Source: Gaertneriomyces semiglobifer (lineage: Eukaryota > Chytridiomycota > Chytridiomycetes > Spizellomycetales > Spizellomycetaceae). From it: DNA of 64,000 bases. Where the stretch lies: NCBI GenBank assembly GCA_025558075.1, contig JAHLKF010000023.1, positions 62,001-126,000 on the forward strand, in the 5' to 3' direction. Each line of letters begins with the position of its first letter. The stretch's first letter is position 1. The notes below the pieces were generated by a model. It searched no databases and had not been told where the DNA came from. It saw only the letters and a program-made list of their open reading frames with translations. Shown here piece after piece: positions 43,304 to 59,650 of this stretch. Position numbers and translations under genes: made by a program.

Positions 43304-44391
43304 ATGACAGCCATCACCATGTTACGTCGAGGCAGCCATATGGCAGGCCGCCTTGGGCTACGTTCTCTTCCAAATGGACACGGCTTTCTCGCTCGTTCGT
43401 TGTCACTTCTCTTGTCACGTCCTCCTCACGCTGCACCAACCGCACAACCCGTAGCCGTGTTGCCTCAGGCCCGTCTTTACTCCTCCAAAAAAGGCAAAGG
43501 CAAGTCAAGCAAAGAAAACAAGAAGCTGTCAAAAGCGTTGGAGGATGAGCCCGCGGATATGCTTGAGGAAGAAGGCGATGTGCCGTCTTTTGACGTTAAA
43601 AAGTACAGAGAACATATGAAGAAAGGACTGGAGAAGTTCAAGGAGGAGCTGGCTGCTTTCCGTCCTGGAAGGGCCAACCCCGGTGAGCAGATGGATATCC
43701 CTTTCAATGGTTAGTGAAAGTGTACTGAACTCTTTTTGTTGAAGGTATCTTGGAGGGTGTGGTGGTTTCTCACCGGGGTGCCCGGGTCGCTTTGTCGGAG
43801 GCTGCTCAAGTGACGGTCAAAGATCCTCGGACGTTGATGGTGATCGTCAACGACGAAACCGTGAGTCGCGTAAATTCGGAAAGCAGCCTTCGCAACTGGA
43901 CTAACTGGCCCATTCGTTCAGCTTCTTCTGGTTGTCGACAAGGCTATCCGCAATGCAGGCCTCGGGTTAAACCCTCTCAAGCAGGATGCTGCGGTATTGC
44001 GAGTCCCTATTCCACCGTAAGTGTACATGAATTTGATTCCGTTTTTGTCGCCCACCATCCCTCATCACATTTTTCTTCTCCCGTCGTTTTGCGTAGTATG
44101 ACCAAGGAGTTTAAGGAGAGCATCCATAAAAAGATTGGACAGTACGCGGAACGGACCCGTGTGCACATTCGGAACGTTCGGAAAGACGCGAAAACTGCGT
44201 TACGGAAGATCAAACTGAGCGACGCCGAGAAGCAGAAGCACGAAAATGATGTGGGTTGCTGCATGCACAAAAGGTTGTCTTGGCCATTTCAACTGACATA
44301 CGGTCCATAGATCCAACTCGTCACTGATGCTTGCATGAAGCAAGTTGAAGATATCAGCGCGTCAAAGTTGAAGGATATTGACCAAGATTGA
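43304..44391 (+). CDS. RRF1: Mitochondrial ribosome recycling factor
   Basis: Five exons (43304-43709, 43745-43860, 43922-44016, 44097-44250, 44311-44391) total 852 nt, 283 residues. The first 65 residues are Arg/Leu/Ser-rich without acid (MLRRGSHMAGRLGLRSLP), a mitochondrial targeting signal, followed by a Lys/Glu linker. The RRF core has KFKEELAAFRPGRANPG, LVVDKAIRNAGLGLNP, IPPMTKEFKESIHKKIGQYAE and RVHIRNVRKDAKTALR. RRF with EF-G2 splits mitochondrial ribosomes after termination. Length and order of blocks match the family. Confidence 0.96.
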
Positions 44392-44460
44392 GTGGCAACA
44401 TTTCTTGCTAGATCATATTAATATTAGTGATACATTCTGGAATACAGTGTCGCCGCCGTC

Positions 44461-46276
<1,816 letters not shown>

Positions 46277-46559
46277 TATGTGTAAGAAGTGATTGCGTTT
46301 TGGTACGGAACTCTTAATGGAGATCGGTTTGTAAGTTTGCAACTTTGTCCAGGATGCTGCGCAGCGTGAAATCCAAAACGCGAAACAGACAATAAATTTC
46401 ACATGTAATTTATTGAAACTTTCAAATTATGTATAAAGTTCTCCTCGCGACATTCATAACAAAACGTGAAATATTGAATAGGAAGCTGACACGAAAAACG
46501 AATGTTTCAAGCTGTTGACATAGCAACAAGCACGTGCTTTGACAGTTGCAAGGCCTGGC

Positions 46560-46767
46560 GATGACATTGTTGCCCAAGTTGTTAAGAAAAGAGGTCGACC
46601 ACAGACAGCGGACGACATCGCAGCCAGGCTCGGCGCAGAGGAAGAGGAGAACGGCGAACAACACGTGGAAGTGGAACGACCGTATGTTGAGGAACTTCTC
46701 TCAGGACTGCAAGAGCATCATTCATTTGTTGCTGAGAGCGAGCGTTCTTTTGCCTCGCGGCGACTAA
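46560..46767 (+). CDS. Possible small basic protein
   Basis: A 68-codon frame from the ATG at 46561 (MTLLPKLLRKEVDH..., Arg/Lys-rich) lies in the RVB2/SRPK divergent interval, about 140 bp upstream of the SRPK start. An overlapping frame without an ATG (RPGDDIVAQVVKKRG) is also open. No family recognised; may be a leader of the SRPK gene. Confidence 0.2.
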
Positions 46768-46907
46768 GTGTGACACCAGAAGGAAGATTCTTAGTCGTGC
46801 TTGCTGGAGCCGACGACCGCCATTTCCGAACTAGACATAGGATCTCATTACGGTGAAGGCTTGTTGGTGAAGCTGAACTAGAGTCCATTGAGAGCTGCGA
46901 TTAGAGA

Positions 46908-49536
<2,629 letters not shown>

Positions 49537-49877
49537 TGATGGGGATACCACTTGCTATTTGTACTTATTATTATGATGATGTGCATAGTCTGTTTCTGAG
49601 CATTTATGATTCAGTCCTACAAATTAGGGAATTCGCTGCCAAGTCTAAAGTCTTGAGCTTCATCCAGTGTGCCATTTGGGAGACATGTATAGCGTCGCAG
49701 TGCCGCGGACACTTTTCTGTCGGCCTGGATTGCGATAACAAAGGCTGCTTCCGAACTGGACCATAGAAAACGCATGTCTCTACTGTTGACGGCTGCACGC
49801 TAACCGAGACTTGCAGGAAATCATTCTGATTTGGTGACATGTAATTCATCTCCCGCTTCAACGCTTTGTGGCATGTC
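49537..49877. other. Convergent intergenic interval
   Basis: 341 bp between the ends of the SRPK and ArfGAP genes. No gene seen. Confidence 0.45.
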
Positions 49878-50992
49878 TCACTGAAAGGCACCCCAATCAT
49901 CTCCCGTTGATGCACCACCGGATTTGTTCGGATTTCCCAAATTTGTTTGTGATCCACTGAAAGACATAAAGTCAGGAATCCCGCCAACAGTACCCGACGC
50001 CTGAGTGGGAGAAGGCGCAGGTGCGGCTGAACCGAAGAATTGAGCGCCCATAGGTTGCGTTTGTGAAGGCACATTTGATACGGGTGGGAACGCAGCAAAG
50101 GAGGGTATAGATGTCTGAGGACTTATGGGTGGACGTCCAGCAAAGCTAAGAAATCCTTGAGGTTGCATGAAAGTTGGAGAGCCAGCTGTTGGCGCTCCAT
50201 TGTTCCCATATAATGAGAGGATAGAGTTCTTCAAGGCGTCTGTTTGTGGCTGTGACTGCGTGCGCTGCGAGTCGCTGCTTGGCGCTGGGGCGAAGACATC
50301 CAGAAGCTGATCTGCATCAGACTTTTGCTTGGGCGGAGGGGCAGAAGTAAAGTCTGCAAACAACGATGCCTGGGCGCTGGCTGCGGTTGGCGCGGCAGGC
50401 GCAGGAGTACTTGCGGCGCTTGCGGTACGATTTGTTGTCGGAGTTGCTCCTGGGACCGATAATGTATCAGGGTCCGGCAGTGGGCCTTTCATCGCATACT
50501 GCTTTCTTTCATATTTCGCGCGAATGAACTGTTCGATCCTACTTTCGTCAGGTGTGAAATCGGGTGGAAGCTCGTGCTCCCAATATATGCTGGAAATCCA
50601 TCGCGGTCAATACCGGCTAATGAGGCATGCATTTCAATTGTTGGCACTTACTTAGCCTTTGCATTACCCCATTTCCCAATGTGTGCAACTTGTTCTTCTG
50701 TCCAGGAGTCAAGATCCGCACTTTTGACTATGGGACTGCATGTGTTGGTTGAGTATGCGTATGGTGACGTTCAACCACACGAACCTTTGGAGATATGAGT
50801 CCCCATGCCTCGATGATGGCCGCTGCATCTGATGCAGAAGAAGACGCCTAGGTTCCAAGATGCCCATCGCGGATCCTTTTTGCGACAATCTACACAGCGA
50901 CGGTTGTCCGGTCTCATCATAATCTCTTTCAAAGCTTTCACATTCCGCTCATTCGCAGCCTTATCAGACATGCGAGCTGTTCTTGTCGCCAT
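49878..50992 (-). CDS. ArfGAP protein, SMAP/Age2-like
   Basis: Starts MATRTARMSDKAANERN. The ArfGAP zinc finger is CVDC, 16 residues, CIRC, with HRGMGTHIS carrying the arginine-finger region. The domain continues in further exons through SADLDSWTEEQVAHIGKWGN and YWEHELP, ending at RIEQFIRAKYERKQYA. The remaining 200 residues are Pro/Ala/Gln-rich, with LLDVFAPAP (clathrin-box-like) and the terminal DDWGAFQ adaptor-binding motif. ArfGAPs of this type stimulate GTP hydrolysis by Arf1/Arf6 in Golgi and endocytic traffic. The order matches SMAP1/2 and yeast Age2. Confidence 0.93.
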
Positions 50993-52061
50993 CTTTTATA
51001 TCGCCCTTGTTCGTCCGCTGGGTCCGTCTGCTGTTGAGTACAAAGTTTCCATTAGCTGTAGTCGAAGGCACAGACGGCGATAGTCTCGGCTATCCACTTT
51101 TAAACTGATGTGTTCCAACCTAATAGCTTGACCTCGATGTATTATACGTTGATGGACACTCTAAGCACTTGTATCTGGCATCCAACTTTTGGTGTGTTGG
51201 TTCGTGTCTCGATTGTGGATCTGTATATGTAGCCGCTATCAACGTCGTGCGCACTGTGCAGGGAAACTTAACAGACAAGACACACACACCAAGGTCAGGA
51301 GAGCTGTCAGAGTAAGTCAGTAAACTGGAAGATTGGACGAGATCTGAGGCTGGAAGGAGCAGTGACAGTTTAAAGCGGTTTCCATTCTTTAATGCCTTGG
51401 TGCTGATCACCCACAACTACGGAGCATGAACCACCGTTCAATTAACATTCGCCTACTTTGATAAAGCCATCGAGGCATTCAATTTCCCTGATACGTAACG
51501 ATTGTTCATGCATATGGTTCCATTCGTATCCATTCGTCCTTCATGATTCCCGTACAACATGAGTTGAGTAGATCTGTTAGTGAAATCATGCTGTGGACAT
51601 GCACCAAGTCAACGAGCGGGTGGAACAATTGGATTACAGTCAGCCAAAGATGAATATGATGGTGGCAGTTCCGGCGATGGATCTGTATCTGGCTGACTAC
51701 CATTGCTCGTTGCCTCCCCAGAGACGGGTAAACTGCGATCATGTTCGGCTGCCTCAAATCGGAGCCCACTCTCACAGAATAGTAACTCAGAAGCAGCACA
51801 AGGCACACTCCGTTCCTCTCCAGAAGCAGACCAACCATTATCCTGTAAGCGACGGATATTGTCTGGCGGTATAGCTGCGGGTTCGCAGAAGTGTTCGAGT
51901 CCGCGCGTCATGACATAACGTCGTGGAAAAAGTTGCTGCCAAATCAACTTTGAACCTCTCAAAGTAGACTCAAGCAAGAAGCACTCAAACTCCAGTCGCT
52001 CGGAACATTGATTGGCGGGATAGCCAAAGTGCGTGCATTCTGCTAGGGCTTGGTTAGAAAA
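50993..52061. other. Divergent intergenic interval
   Basis: Upstream regions of the ArfGAP gene and of the gamma-glutamyltransferase gene, with the doubtful PPSY frame inside. Nothing else recognised. Confidence 0.4.
51609..51911 (-). CDS. Possible protein with PPSY motif, unassigned
   Basis: From the ATG at 51911 (MTRGLEHFCEPAAIPPD...) a 100-codon frame runs to a stop at 51609; it is open a further 50 codons upstream, where it becomes antisense to the GGT leader. The C terminus contains ELPPSYSSL, a WW-domain-binding PPxY-like motif. There is no known family and no splice evidence, so it may be chance. Confidence 0.3.
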   Translation of the reverse strand: MTRGLEHFCEPAAIPPDNIRRLQDNGWSASGEERSVPCAASELLFCESGLRFEAAEHDRSLPVSGEATSNGSQPDTDPSPELPPSYSSLADCNPIVPPAR

Positions 52062-54073
52062 ATGCCCTCTCCCATTTTACAGGTACTCGAACTGCTACTG
52101 AAGTGATTAGGTTGTACCACTCTCTCATCCCTCTCATGTTCAGTCAGGCGATCGTGCGGTCTACGTCCCCATCGATGCTCAACCTCCTGTAGACGCCCAG
52201 TACGATGACCATACCCGGCTTCCGGCGGAGGATCTCACCATTAGACAGCGAATCGGTAACGCTCTACGACGACACAAGCTAAAGCTATGCCTGGCATTGA
52301 TCGCGGCATTGCTTATTATTGGTGGAACGTTATATGGAGTAAGCAAATTGGGCAAAGACAATGAAAGTTCGCATGTTGTACGAGTCTCCAAAGCAGCTGT
52401 GTCTACCGAAAACCCTATTTGTTCAGACATTGGCGTGGACATACTCAAGAGAGGTGGATCTGCAGTAGACGCCACCATTGCTGCTGGCATATGCATAGGA
52501 GTTACGAACCCGTATTCTTCTGGAATCGGAGGTGGTGGATTCATGGTGGTGTACCCGGGTAAGGGAGTGATAAATGCATCCGAATTTATCGACTTCCGAG
52601 AGTCAGCACCAGCAGCTGCACATAAGGATATGTATAACAAAGATCCCTCATTGGCACAGTTCGGAGGCCTGGCTGTTGCTATACCGGGGGAGCTTCGGGG
52701 TTTTGAGGCCGCACACCAACGTTACGGGAACCTTCCTTGGAAGGACCTGTTTGAACCTTCAATAAAGCTGGCGCGTGAGGGTTGGACAGTTTCTAAGACT
52801 CTTGAACATCGGATGTCACTAGTTGGTGATATTATTCTGGAGCGCGAGGAGTGGCGAGAGATATTTGCACCTCACGGGAAACTCCTTCGGGAAGGGGATG
52901 CTGTGAAGCGGACCACGTTTGCAAGAACTCTTGAAACCATTGCGTCCAAAGGGGCCGATGCCTTTTACACGGGGCCCATCGCTGAATCTCTTGTCAGGAC
53001 CATTAAAAACACCGGTGGCATCGTGACGATGGAAGACATGCAGTCCTATGCCGCCCGCGTTGCGCCAGCCATTGAAGGATACTACCATGGCCATAAAGTT
53101 GTTACATCTCCTCTACCTACATCCGGACCAGTTCTTATCTCGATTCTCAACCTTTTGGAAGGATATGATCTCAAATCTGAGGGTCGCACGTCAACTAATG
53201 TGCATCGGCTCATTGAGAGCTACAAACACGCTTATGCGGAAAGAACTTTCTATGGAGACCCTATTGATCCGGTGTACCGTAACATAACAGCGATTTCAGA
53301 GCAGTACATGCAAAAGGACATGTCGTTGAAGAAGCGATTGATGATTGATGATGATAAAACTTATGAACCGGCATATTACGGACCAGAATTCGAGGGTGTG
53401 GAGACACATGGTACTATGCATGTCTCGGTGTTGGATGAGAATGGAATGGGTGTCAGTATGACTTCCACCGTCAACCTCTTGTTTGGCGGCATGGTTATGG
53501 ATCGCGAGACCGGTATCATATTGAATGATGAAATGGTAAGTGACCCTTGTCCATGGCCCACGAACTACAAGCTTGAGCAAAACAAATAAACTAACTTGAC
53601 CCTACTTATAACAGGACGATTTCAGTATCCCGAACCATCCCAACGCGTTTGACCTGCCCGCAAGCCCTTACAATTTCATTCACCCTTCCAAGCGCCCGCT
53701 CTCCTCGTCCACGCCAGCAATCATACTCTCCCCAACCTCCGCAGTTCCAAAACTGATTATTGGAGCGTCAGGTGGCAGCCGTATCATTACCTCTACCGTG
53801 CAGGCACTCGTGGATATACTTAGCTACGACATGACTGTAGAACAAGCGTTATCGCAGCCTAGACTCCATCATCAGCTGCTACCGAATGAAGTTTTCGTGG
53901 AGTGGGAGGTTGATGGCGATCTAGTTAGGGATTTAGGGAGGAAGGGGCACAAGGTGACGAGATGGCCCAAGGGGCTATACCTGAGTGGGGTAGAGATTGT
54001 GCATCGGAAAGCGGAAGGGGTGGTGGAGGCCGGAAGCGATTGGAGAAAGGGAGGTGCAGCTAGAGGTTACTGA
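52062..54073 (+). CDS. Gamma-glutamyltransferase
   Basis: Three exons (52062-52082, 52144-53535, 53615-54073) total 1872 nt, 623 residues. A short cytosolic N terminus (about 60 residues) precedes a signal anchor (LCLALIAALLIIGGTLYGV), giving a type II membrane topology. Signatures include KAAVSTENPICSDIGVDIL, GGSAVDATIAAG, NPYSSGIGGGGFMVV and the autocleavage site in HGTMHVSVLDENG, whose Thr becomes the catalytic N terminus of the small subunit. GASGGSRIITSTVQ and SQPRLHHQLLP belong to the small subunit. The enzyme hydrolyses or transfers the gamma-glutamyl group of glutathione at the vacuole or cell surface. The 21-nt first exon (MPSPILQ) is supported by phase. Confidence 0.95.
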
Positions 54074-54511
54074 GAACGGTTTGGTTGGTACTGCTGGCTC
54101 TTCGGGCGCTTAGCGTATGGAACGTTCGGGCATTATAAGTAGGCTAAATGGCAATCAACCTCATGGCACGTCGGCGGGGGTATATACATGACCAACCTTC
54201 AAGGCGCCATTCCACAATCCAGGTCACGCTAGAACATGTCCAACAGAAACCCGCGGACTTCGGGTAAAAGTTAACACGCAACGCACATCGCCAATTCGAA
54301 CGTTCGATCTTTCAAAACTTCCGAACTCAGCTAACCTTCAAGACATTTTTTCGCTTTAACTTACTTTAAATCTACTAGTGACGGTGACTTTTCATCCATG
54401 CGTCGAAGTGGGCGTTCTAAAGATATTAATGGTGAAGCCTTATCCCGTTGACCCCGTATGTGAAAGCGTAGGCGACAAGAACCTTGCCCGACACAAGAGC
54501 TTGCTGCAACG
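54074..54511. other. Intergenic interval
   Basis: Tandem arrangement with no gene visible; it must hold the promoter of the FUSC-like gene. Confidence 0.45.
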
Positions 54512-57500
54512 ATGTCGACTGGCGACTTTGATGATAGCGTCACTAGCGTGACATCCTCTGAAGGTGGCACAGAGCTAGAGGATTTGCAGGATCTACGGGG
54601 GTACTGGACTCTCCGCTCGCATGTTCGTTGTGACCACAAGGAACTCAACTTTTTCACGTAGATCCTCGTACAATAGCCTTCCAGTCCATCACTCTTCAAT
54701 TGATGTTCAATCGTCACACGATATCTTACCGCCCAGTTGCTTGGATGCTCATACTAGCCAGGACCACATCTTGGCCAATGTACCCCCACCGCCGCCGGCA
54801 TCTTTGCCAGCTCAGATAACACCAGAACAGCCACGTTCGGGCTTACCCAGGCGAACGCTCTCGCGCGCAACATCTCGTTACAGTAAACCGGCCCCACCTC
54901 CTTCATCATTATTTGGACGGATACGGCGTTACATCATTACCCACATATCGGCGGCACAAGCACGAGATACTATCAAGCTCTCGGTGACATTCCTTCTGTC
55001 GCTAGTCATCGTGTTGATACGTCCTATCGGCCGCGCCATTGGTCCGGACGCATATGTGCTTCCTCTTGCTCAACTGTACTTTCCACCTGTCGTGACCATA
55101 GGAGCCATGATTGAAACGACCGTGATTGGCGCCATCGGATGTTGCATTGGGGCTGGCATGGGCTTGGTCGCTCAGGCCTCTGTTGCGGCTTTAAATCAAT
55201 CGTATGTGCGCCGCGGACATGACCCAACATCGAAAGCTGGAGGCCCTATGTTACTGGGATTTTGGTTTCTCTGGACAATGTTTATCTTTGCCTTTATCAG
55301 GGCCAAGTACCCCCGCACGAGTAATGCCTATGTTTTGATGAGTATTCAGGTCATATATGTCATGACGAGTGGATCGTATGATACTGAGATAGAACCGAGT
55401 GCCGTTTTGGATGTTCTGAAGCCGCTTCTTTGTGGAGGAGCGGTGAGTATGGTTGGGAACCTTCTTGTGTGGCCCAAGACTGGGGCCGGAGTTCTAAGGT
55501 ATGGGCGTTCCGTTTGTAATTTTCGTTGACCTCTTACTTTTGTATAACGGATGTATTCTGTAGAGACAATCTTACGCCTTTATTGGCTGCTTTGCAAACG
55601 CATCTGGACCTATCGACGGCGTGCCTTACATCAGCATCTTCCCCCGATTTTGTGGCATCACTCTCGCAACAGCTTCCAGCTATCCAGTTGACAACGAAGG
55701 CGGCTCTACAATACCTTTCACAGGTTGAGGGCGCTCTTAATGAGACTCGTTCCGAGTTCAGTATTGGCCGTTATCCTCCCGGAGCGTTGCGCTTAGTAGT
55801 TAGACATCTAAGAACAATGGTTAGATTATTGGAAGGCATTGGACGAGCATACCAGGTTATGAGTGAGATCGTCGAGAGTGAGGCTATTAACATGGCAGGA
55901 CTGGAGGAAATGCATGATAATACAGTTCGCAGCGCACAGTCAGTAAGTCATTCCGAAGTGACGATATCACATGGACAGTTTGATAACCATACATCTGGCA
56001 TACAGGAATTCTTTGATGAGAATGGTCAGCCGCAGTTCCTGCACACTTACACGCTTTCACCAGCGGCATCTCTCGCGGATGGTCACTCGGAAATCAACGG
56101 GCCTTTTGGCGGCAATATGCCCCTGCTTCTCGCATTCCTTCAACATATAGCAGGATCACTATCTACACTGACAGATGATTGCACCACGCGGTTAGAGGGC
56201 ATTACCAGTGTGTTGATTTCCCCGAGCGCCGCTGTTCGTAGTGATTCATTGCGCTATCTCAGTGCGCACCCAAGCCAACTTCAAGCCTTTGATAAAGCGT
56301 ATGAAAAGTCTGTCGCGGAATTTTTCAAGAAAAACGAGTTTGCCGGCGCACCGCCGGTCCGCGAAGAGTGTTTCTTACTCTTTTATTTGTCATTCAACGT
56401 CCGTGAACTAGGGTTGGCTGTGGACAAGTTAGAAGCCGAAGTCAAGCGTTTGCACGTTGAGAAGTTTGGAAGGAGGAGAATCTGGTTTCCCGGGGTTGGC
56501 TTCACGAAGTGGCTTCGAGAAGAGCAGGAATTTGCCATTGGAGGCATCAAACCGCCAAATTTGGAAAAGTCGAGCAAAACAGATACTAGAGGAGATAATC
56601 GTCGTTCGAAAGTAGTTCGTTGGATCAAAAACTTTGAAAAGTTTTGGCATACTGCGGAGGCACGATTTGGCGTCAAAACAAGCTTGGCGCTACTTGCCCT
56701 TGCCCTACCGGGATTACTGAACGCACAGTGGTACCATGATGTCCGAGCCGTTTGGGCACTTGTGTCTTTCGGGGTCGTGAACTCGCCTTCTGTTGGTGCC
56801 TCTCTCAGGATTGGACTGTACCGTCTTATTGGTACTCTCACCGGTGCGGCGTCAGCGATCGTCGTGTGGGTGATTGCACCAGCGAATCCGTACGTGATGG
56901 CTGTGCTGTCGTTCATTCTTGCATTGCCGGGCACGTGGATCTATCTCCACACGCGATACCTGCGAATCGGTGTTACGGCTCTATTCACGTACGCCCTTGT
57001 CCTGCTTGCAGCATGGATTCAAGCTGACCCGGAAAAGACATCGACACCAGGTGGATCGGCTGATAATATTTACAGCTATGCCTGGAAACGAAGTGTGACC
57101 ATCGTCGTTGGTGTTATTGCCGCTGTGGTTGTAAACATTCTGATATGGCCGTACAAAGCGAGAGGTAGGCGCTCAGCTTTGCTGAAGACGTTTTCGTATC
57201 AGTTTTGCATACTGAATTTGTACTCGTCTAGTTCACCTACGAACAGACATAGCATCGCTCATCCACCATCTTTCATCATTATACACCTCGCAAGCAATTC
57301 TGTTCCTTACATCACCCACTTCAGAGTCTGCGAAGCAACTTCGAGTGCAAACGCTGGCAACCGCTCATCACTCATCGATACGTGCTCGGCGCCTGTTATC
57401 TCACGCGCGCACGCTACTCCCATTCGCCGATACCGAACATATCATAACGCCTTTCCCATCACGTCATTACGATCGTCTTATATCCGCACTACAACAGTTA

Positions 57501-57938
57501 CACGTACACTTAACCAGCATGACGAGAATGGGGCAAACTGGATTTGGCAAATCGAGAGAGTGGTGGATCTTGCCTGTCAGCAGTTGGCGACGTGACGTCT
57601 GGAGCACGGGTTTAGGATTCTTGTCTGTCATTGGAACATCACTGAGAGGCAACGTTCCGCTACCGGTGATCCTCCCACCGGTGCGTTCGGTGCGGCTGCG
57701 ACTTATTGCTCGCCTCAATGCGTTACCGCATGAGGGATTCTTTGATTCCCAGGCGACAGAAGAGACGACTACTACTGGACAGTGGTTTTATTACTTTGCG
57801 TGGTCCCAAGCGACTGAATTCATCATTGAGGAAATGGAAAAGATTGGCAATGAAGTGGCGGGCGTTGTTGGGAAGGACAATGTTGCACAACGGCTTTTTG
57901 CTTTGGATGAATTCAAGCATGATGGACCCATGCAATGA
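54512..57938 (+). CDS. FUSC/aromatic acid exporter-like membrane protein (BRE4/DUF2421-type)
   Basis: Four exons (54512-54600, 54662-55498, 55564-57164, 57232-57938) total 3234 nt, 1077 residues, all phases consistent. The disordered N terminus (about 130 residues) is Ser/Pro-rich. Two blocks of hydrophobic segments follow: one at about residues 160-330 (TIKLSVTFLLSLVIVLIRPIG, YFPPVVTIGAMIETTVIGAIG, GGPMLLGFWFLWTMFIFAF) and one at about 700-840 (FGVKTSLALLALALPGLL, YRLIGTLTGAASAIVVWVIAP, VTIVVGVIAAVVVNILIWPY). A cytosolic helical domain of about 350 residues lies between them. This duplicated 6-TM layout is that of fungal Bre4-like/FUSC proteins, bacterial relatives of which export aromatic acids. 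The substrate is unknown. Confidence 0.85.
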
Positions 57939-58644
57939 GGCTCTGCTGTGACGCTTTCGGAGAATAGTGTGATATAGAATACGTTTATAATAAATAATTT
58001 ATTGTTTTTCTTTTTCAAAGGTTATTCAAAGGGGTGTCAACCGTATTGTGCACTTTGTTGTGCACGTTGTGACATCCCCTCGTTTGCCGCTTGTCATCAA
58101 GATCGTTGGCCCGCTCCTTATCTTCCCCATGGCGGAGATGAGTGGAGTGACCCAAAACAGTCGTTCCGCCGCCGTTTTTGGGCCCCCGTTTCAGTTTCCG
58201 CTGCGTGTGACATTTTAAAGACATCGATTTCGATTTCGCATTTTTATCCTTCGTTCTTGGTTCAGGAAGCAGAGAAGCACTCACACACACACACACACAC
58301 ACAGTAGCATACTCATCACCCATCATTGTCACCTCCTCCTCGCAAGCCTGCTCTGCTCACTTTCAAGGACTACGACCTGACCGGCGTCTGTTTTGGTGCA
58401 TTCACAAGTGAGCCACACAGCGTAGCTCTGCAGCCCGTTGACCGCAAACACCAAGGACCGTCATCCTCGACCTACTCTCGATAGAACCTAGTGGTGGGAG
58501 TGTATTGAAACTAGTTGGTACACTCTGTATCCGGCAAGCGATTTACCGGAATAGCGAACGTCTTGTGACAACATCTGGAAGCAACCTGCCATCAACAGCC
58601 TTGACCGAAAACACCTGCCCACAGCAAGAACAACTCAATCATCG
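57939..58644. other. Intergenic interval upstream of BTG/Tob gene
   Basis: Holds the FUSC-like gene's 3' end, then a probable 5' leader of the BTG/Tob gene with a (CA)n tract. No gene seen. Confidence 0.45.
58282..58303. repeat. (CA)n microsatellite
   Basis: A 22-bp run of perfect CA dinucleotides about 340 bp upstream of the BTG/Tob start. Confidence 0.9.
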
Positions 58645-59315
58645 ATGCATACGGAGATAAATACTGCATCCACGTTTTTGGCAAAGTTTCTGCAGTCCAA
58701 GGCGCGAGAGAAGCCGATATCCGGCGACCAAGCATCCAGATTTCAGCATGCCATCTGCGAAAGGATGCTCGCGAAATTTCAAGGGCATTGGGATTACAAG
58801 AAGCCTTTCAGGGGGAATGCGTACAGAGCCCTTTGCATTCTCTGCGGCGTCGTGGATAACTTGATTCTTGACTCGTGCCGAGCAGCCGGCATCGATCCCT
58901 CAGGTGAGTTTCTCTGTTTCAAAAAGTTTGGAAATGCCTGGCAAGACAGAATATATACTATTTGAGTTGAAGCCGAAACCGCAAACTGCCCCTTTTTCTG
59001 CACTTTCATGTACGCTAATCCTTTCGGTATCAAACAGACCTCAATCTTCCATCCGACCTCGTTCTATGGACAGACCCGCATAGCGTCACTTACCGCATTG
59101 GCGACTTTGCGCCCATTACGACTGTCTGGGAAAACAAGGCCGCCTTGGACACCCTGGAGCACGACAGTAACGTTGAACTGCCTTCGTTTTTCCGGGGCCG
59201 TAGCCCTACACCGCCGAGTACGGCGAGTCACGGGAGTCCCGGCAGCCCAAGCCCTAAACAGATCTTGGGCCGGGAGTGGAATGGGTTGGTAAAACCGACA
59301 ATCTTGGCAAATTAG
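58645..59315 (+). CDS. BTG/Tob (APRO) family anti-proliferative protein
   Basis: Two exons (58645-58903, 59038-59315) encode 178 residues. The BTG domain occupies residues 1-130: ICERMLAKFQGHWDYKKPFRGNAYRAL has the box A pattern with HW and G-x-AYR, and LNLPSDLVLWTDPHSVTYRIGD is box B. The intron splits the codon before LNLPSD. The C-terminal tail is Ser/Pro-rich (TPPSTASHGSPGSPSP), with no PAM2-like motif seen. Animal relatives bind Caf1/Pop2 of the CCR4-NOT deadenylase and speed mRNA poly(A) removal. The family is best known in animals and some early-diverging lineages; this is a short single-domain form. Confidence 0.88.
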
Positions 59316-59650
59316 ATTTACAAGATGGCGTATCATTTTACACTTGAGCTCTATGTACGCAATACGTCTATAGTCTAGATTTGAGTATTTACCCTTACCC
59401 TACGCAGTATTGTTACCTACGAAAGTTAGTTCAATAGCTTCCCGCCGTAACACAGTGTATCGTTTACACTAGTAATTACCTCTATCAATGCATTGAAACT
59501 TTTAACACTTTGGTTCTTGGAGGCCTCACCGTGCAAAAGATGACTAAAGTGGAATAAGTAGCAAGATGCTGATGGGTCAACGTAAAACTTTTGAGAGCCC
59601 GAATAACATCCATATTATTCATTGATTCTCTACAATATATTATGATGCTC
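59316..59650. other. Convergent intergenic interval
   Basis: 335 bp between the ends of the BTG/Tob and ZIP genes. AT-rich; no gene seen. Confidence 0.45.
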
